From assembly GCA_005773695.1 (NCBI GenBank), contig SXHM01000289.1, positions 1 to 6,763 on the forward strand: a stretch of 6,763 nucleotides of DNA, given 5' to 3'. Below, piece after piece: positions 5,106 through 6,763 of this stretch. The translations under genes were made by a program, and so were the position numbers. The DNA is from Bacteroidota bacterium. Lineage in GTDB: Bacteria > Bacteroidota > Bacteroidia > SXHM01. Each line of letters begins with the position of its first letter. The first letter of the stretch is position 1. The notes under the pieces were generated by a model that was given only the letters and a program-made list of their open reading frames with translations, was not told where the DNA came from and did not search any database.

Positions 5106-5738
5106 TTATTTATTGTGATTATGAATTTTGATGAAATTCCAAAATTCAGGCTCGAACAGTTCATAATTAATCATATCCCAATTCTTCCACTTGATGTAAT
5201 TAAATGAAAGTTGCTCCCTTTTGCTATACTTCAACATCTCGCTAAACCAAAGCTGCCCGAATTCGCGCATACGTGATGTGTTCTTCCGTATCATAAACCC
5301 ACACCCTACCATTCCTGAATGTAAAGGATACTCTTCGTCAAAATACGCTTGTATTTGTTTACAGATAATAACAGGATCATCTTTCTTGTATTGAATATTT
5401 GTCAGTGCTTCATCATAAAAGCAATCCCGAACAGTAGAGCAAAGCAGTTTTATATCGTAGTTGAACTGTATCGCATTGAAATCAATTGAATGCTCTATGC
5501 TCGCATCCATTGTAATGTAAATATCTGCGCTAACAAATCTGTGCGGTTGTGTTTTTACAAAAGACGACTTTCTCTTATCGTCAAGTTCATCGGCAAATAG
5601 TGGATAAATTGGCTTTATTAGTTCAGTGCCTGGGTGCTTATCGGTGACAACGAAATATTCCCAACCCTCACTAATGAAGCCCGGATCCTTGAGAGTATCA
5701 TAATTTCCGAACAATGGTATGAGGCAGACTTTTCTCAC
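5106..5738 (-). CDS. DUF616-type (TOD1/MUCI70-like) glycosyltransferase
   Basis: 210 aa. The pattern follows the DUF616 glycosyltransferase-like family. An N-terminal strand (VCLIPLFGNYD) is followed by GWEYFVVTD, then KTQPHRF (62-68), where the family has a K.. PH motif. ITMDASIEH (75-83) carries Asp78, likely part of a DxD-like nucleotide-sugar site. RDCFYDEA (104-111) corresponds to the family's RDC.YDE, and EMLKYSKREQLSFNYI (167-182) to the S.RDQLSF block. Such enzymes transfer sugars from nucleotide donors, though biochemical data are thin. It starts at a GTG overlapping the methyltransferase stop (GTGA). Substrates could be phage DNA, virion proteins or host surface glycan, and the sequence does not decide. 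Confidence 0.76.
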   Translation of the reverse strand: MRKVCLIPLFGNYDTLKDPGFISEGWEYFVVTDKHPGTELIKPIYPLFADELDDKRKSSFVKTQPHRFVSADIYITMDASIEHSIDFNAIQFNYDIKLLCSTVRDCFYDEALTNIQYKKDDPVIICKQIQAYFDEEYPLHSGMVGCGFMIRKNTSRMREFGQLWFSEMLKYSKREQLSFNYIKWKNWDMINYELFEPEFWNFIKIHNHNK

Positions 5739-6097
5739 AATTTTGTAAATAAAAAGCTTTGGTCAAAAAACTCAATAGGCAAACTGTGAATAAGAGCAAA
5801 CTCATCGACAGCTTTCCTTACACCAACAAACACTTCATTTACATAATCATCACCACCAATCATGCCACCCGGATAAATATTTGGGTACCACAATTCAAGC
5901 TCTCTGGATAAATGTTCGTAGCCGTGGTCATTGTCAAGGTAGACGAAATCAAGTGAATTATCATCGTACATCTTGACAGCTTTAAAGGTTGACTTCTGAA
6001 CGATATTCACTTGCGGAATTAATAATTCTGCAGAACGTAAATTATTGACAATCTTATCTACAATATTACCACCATGATCACGAATGAAATCATGCAC
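5735..6097 (-). CDS. N-terminally truncated class I SAM methyltransferase (Methyltransf_24-like)
   Basis: 120 aa from a GTG at 6097, although homologous-looking sequence (IDVWGKFENGY) continues upstream in frame to about 6130, ending at a TGA at 6155-6157. The C-terminal body is typical of small-molecule/sugar O-methyltransferases of the Methyltransf_24 type: SLDFVYLDNDHGYEHL (48-63), where the D of the FVYLD strand is motif IV, then LELWYPNIYPGGMIGGDDYV (67-86) and GVRKAVDEF (92-100). The SAM-binding first strand with its Gly-rich loop, normally about 50-60 residues upstream of IDVW, is absent. The frame meets the 3' end of the cytosine methyltransferase out of frame there. Without motif I, autonomous activity is doubtful. 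It may be a remnant, or may be produced by frameshifting from the upstream gene. Confidence 0.62.
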   Translation of the reverse strand: MHDFIRDHGGNIVDKIVNNLRSAELLIPQVNIVQKSTFKAVKMYDDNSLDFVYLDNDHGYEHLSRELELWYPNIYPGGMIGGDDYVNEVFVGVRKAVDEFALIHSLPIEFFDQSFLFTKL

Positions 6098-6714
6098 ATA
6101 ACCATTTTCAAATTTCCCCCATACATCAATAAGTTCAAAATATACAAACCGGTTTCAGGCAATACACAGTTATTTATCACTTGGTCTTTCCTAAATCCTT
6201 TCTCCTCTGATAAATCAAATCCCTTTATTGCATATTTTTCACTTTGTTCTCCTCTTAATATTTTGTCGCTACTTTCGTGTGGCACAGTTCCGATATTGAA
6301 GTTTGCCCAAAACAAATGCCTTCCAACTTTCTTTGCAGGTATCAATGGCTCATAGTATGGAGTAACATTTTCAACCACCCAAAGCCCTTTAAAAAAGTTA
6401 TCCAAAAAAATTATTTCCTGATATAATCTCATATCGGGATATTTGGGCTTTCTTCTTCTTTCTCCTTCTGCATTTGCGAAGTTGATTGATATTTTACTAT
6501 GTGTCGGGCAAGGCGGTGAAGCCCAAATAAAATCGTATTCCTCGTAATGGTTCAGCAAATAATCATGGGCATCGCAAACTATTACATTGTCGTTTGGATG
6601 AAACTTTTTGTAAGTGGCTGCAATCGCTTCATTGTATTCAACGGCTGTTACATCGCAATCTTCCCATAGCTTACGGTTACCTCCTATCCCTGCATATAAA
6701 TTCAGTATTCTCAT
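6058..6714 (-). CDS. Small C5-cytosine DNA methyltransferase (Dcm-like)
   Basis: 218 aa. Motif I is ILNLYAGIGGNRKLW (3-17) and binds SAM. VTAVEYN (22-28) carries the acidic ribose ligand, and DAHDYL (48-53) is motif III. WASPPCPTHS (64-73) is the Pro-Cys motif IV, with Cys69 as nucleophile. VVENV (113-117) is the ENV motif VI, and GRHLFW (131-136) resembles motif VIII. FRKDQVINNCVLPETGLYIL (174-193) matches the NxxxP/G end motifs IX-X. The target-recognition stretch is short (about 40 residues), as in compact phage enzymes, and the recognition sequence cannot be predicted. It may protect phage DNA against host restriction. The last roughly 21 residues after LNLLM are not Dcm-like. They are an out-of-frame read of the adjoining methyltransferase, suggesting fusion at a recombination joint. 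Confidence 0.86.
   Translation of the reverse strand: MRILNLYAGIGGNRKLWEDCDVTAVEYNEAIAATYKKFHPNDNVIVCDAHDYLLNHYEEYDFIWASPPCPTHSKISINFANAEGERRRKPKYPDMRLYQEIIFLDNFFKGLWVVENVTPYYEPLIPAKKVGRHLFWANFNIGTVPHESSDKILRGEQSEKYAIKGFDLSEEKGFRKDQVINNCVLPETGLYILNLLMYGGNLKMVMCMISFVIMVVIL
6112..6118 (-). other. GGGAAAT slippery-type heptamer in the dcm/methyltransferase overlap
   Basis: Read on the minus strand in the cytosine-methyltransferase frame, the codons are GGG GGA AAT TTG. The heptamer G-GGA-AAT fits the X-XXY-YYZ rule for -1 slippage, and a -1 shift lands exactly in the methyltransferase frame. No clear downstream stimulatory structure was identified, and such heptamers also occur by chance. Confidence 0.35.
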
Positions 6715-6734
6715 TTTAATTTTTTAAAAATTTT

Positions 6735-6743
6735 CCCTCCTTT
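6735..6743 (-). promoter_or_regulatory. Strong SD-like AAAGGAGGG far upstream of the dcm start
   Basis: On the minus strand, AAAGGAGGG matches the anti-Shine-Dalgarno perfectly but ends 20 nt before the ATG at 6714, too far for normal spacing. The intervening DNA is almost entirely A and T, and an in-frame TAA excludes a longer ATG start. It may be a chance purine run in an A/T- and purine-rich leader (6715-6763). Confidence 0.25.
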
Positions 6744-6763
6744 AAAAAAAGAAAAGAAAAAAA

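Noticed and set aside
6058..6110. Hydrophobic C-terminal tail of the cytosine methyltransferase as a membrane anchor
   Set aside because: The segment is an out-of-frame read of the adjacent methyltransferase, so its hydrophobicity is incidental.
6074..6355. Plus-strand frame of 93 codons
   Set aside because: It is antisense to the cytosine methyltransferase, whose motifs are clear, and has no protein-like pattern.
1..6763. tRNA, rRNA, CRISPR array or insertion sequence
   Set aside because: No cloverleaf, repeat-spacer pattern, terminal inverted repeats or transposase motifs were seen.

Overview
This window looks like part of a tailed-phage genome or prophage, most likely from a Bacteroidetes (Bacteroidota) host. 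The support is the gene content: recombination proteins, a GroES-like protein, and a holin/endolysin-type block. Host assignment rests on weaker signs: AT-rich DNA, starts mostly without a Shine-Dalgarno sequence, A-rich leaders, and a small basic protein ending in GQGR that I recall from Bacteroidetes phages. No tRNA, rRNA, CRISPR array, insertion sequence or integrase is visible.

The left arm (1-2959, plus strand) is a compact DNA-metabolism block. It starts with the 3' part of a conserved phage protein with an SSB-like acidic tail. A strong intrinsic terminator follows, and then a NinB/Orf-like recombination protein that also ends in an SSB-like tail. Next come a small HTH protein (TTG start, TTGA overlap), a VRR-NUC nuclease (TAATG overlap), a family-1 uracil-DNA glycosylase with several altered active-site residues, and a GroES-like co-chaperonin whose frame has a UAA at codon 4. 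The arm closes with two back-to-back hairpins, the second a textbook terminator, at a convergent junction.

The right arm (3015-6714, minus strand, read right to left) begins with a small C5-cytosine DNA methyltransferase. Its 3' end runs out of frame into the interior of a second, N-terminally truncated SAM-dependent methyltransferase. A DUF616-type glycosyltransferase follows. Then comes the lysis-type block: a 127-aa three-segment holin candidate, a 76-aa membrane protein, a 186-aa putative endolysin with a YkuD-like H...SxGC motif, a 29-aa single-span peptide, a 39-aa very basic peptide, and a 210-aa membrane-anchored protein with a beta-rich C-terminus. Genes are packed at 2-36 nt or overlap by 4 nt, with a larger 40-nt overlap at the methyltransferase junction.

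Taken together, the plus-strand genes probably serve recombination and repair of phage DNA and virion protein folding. The minus-strand genes probably serve DNA or glycan modification and then host lysis. The items most worth a second look are the UDG active site, the UAA in the GroES-like gene, the dcm/methyltransferase junction with its slippery-type heptamer, and the paired SSB-like tails.
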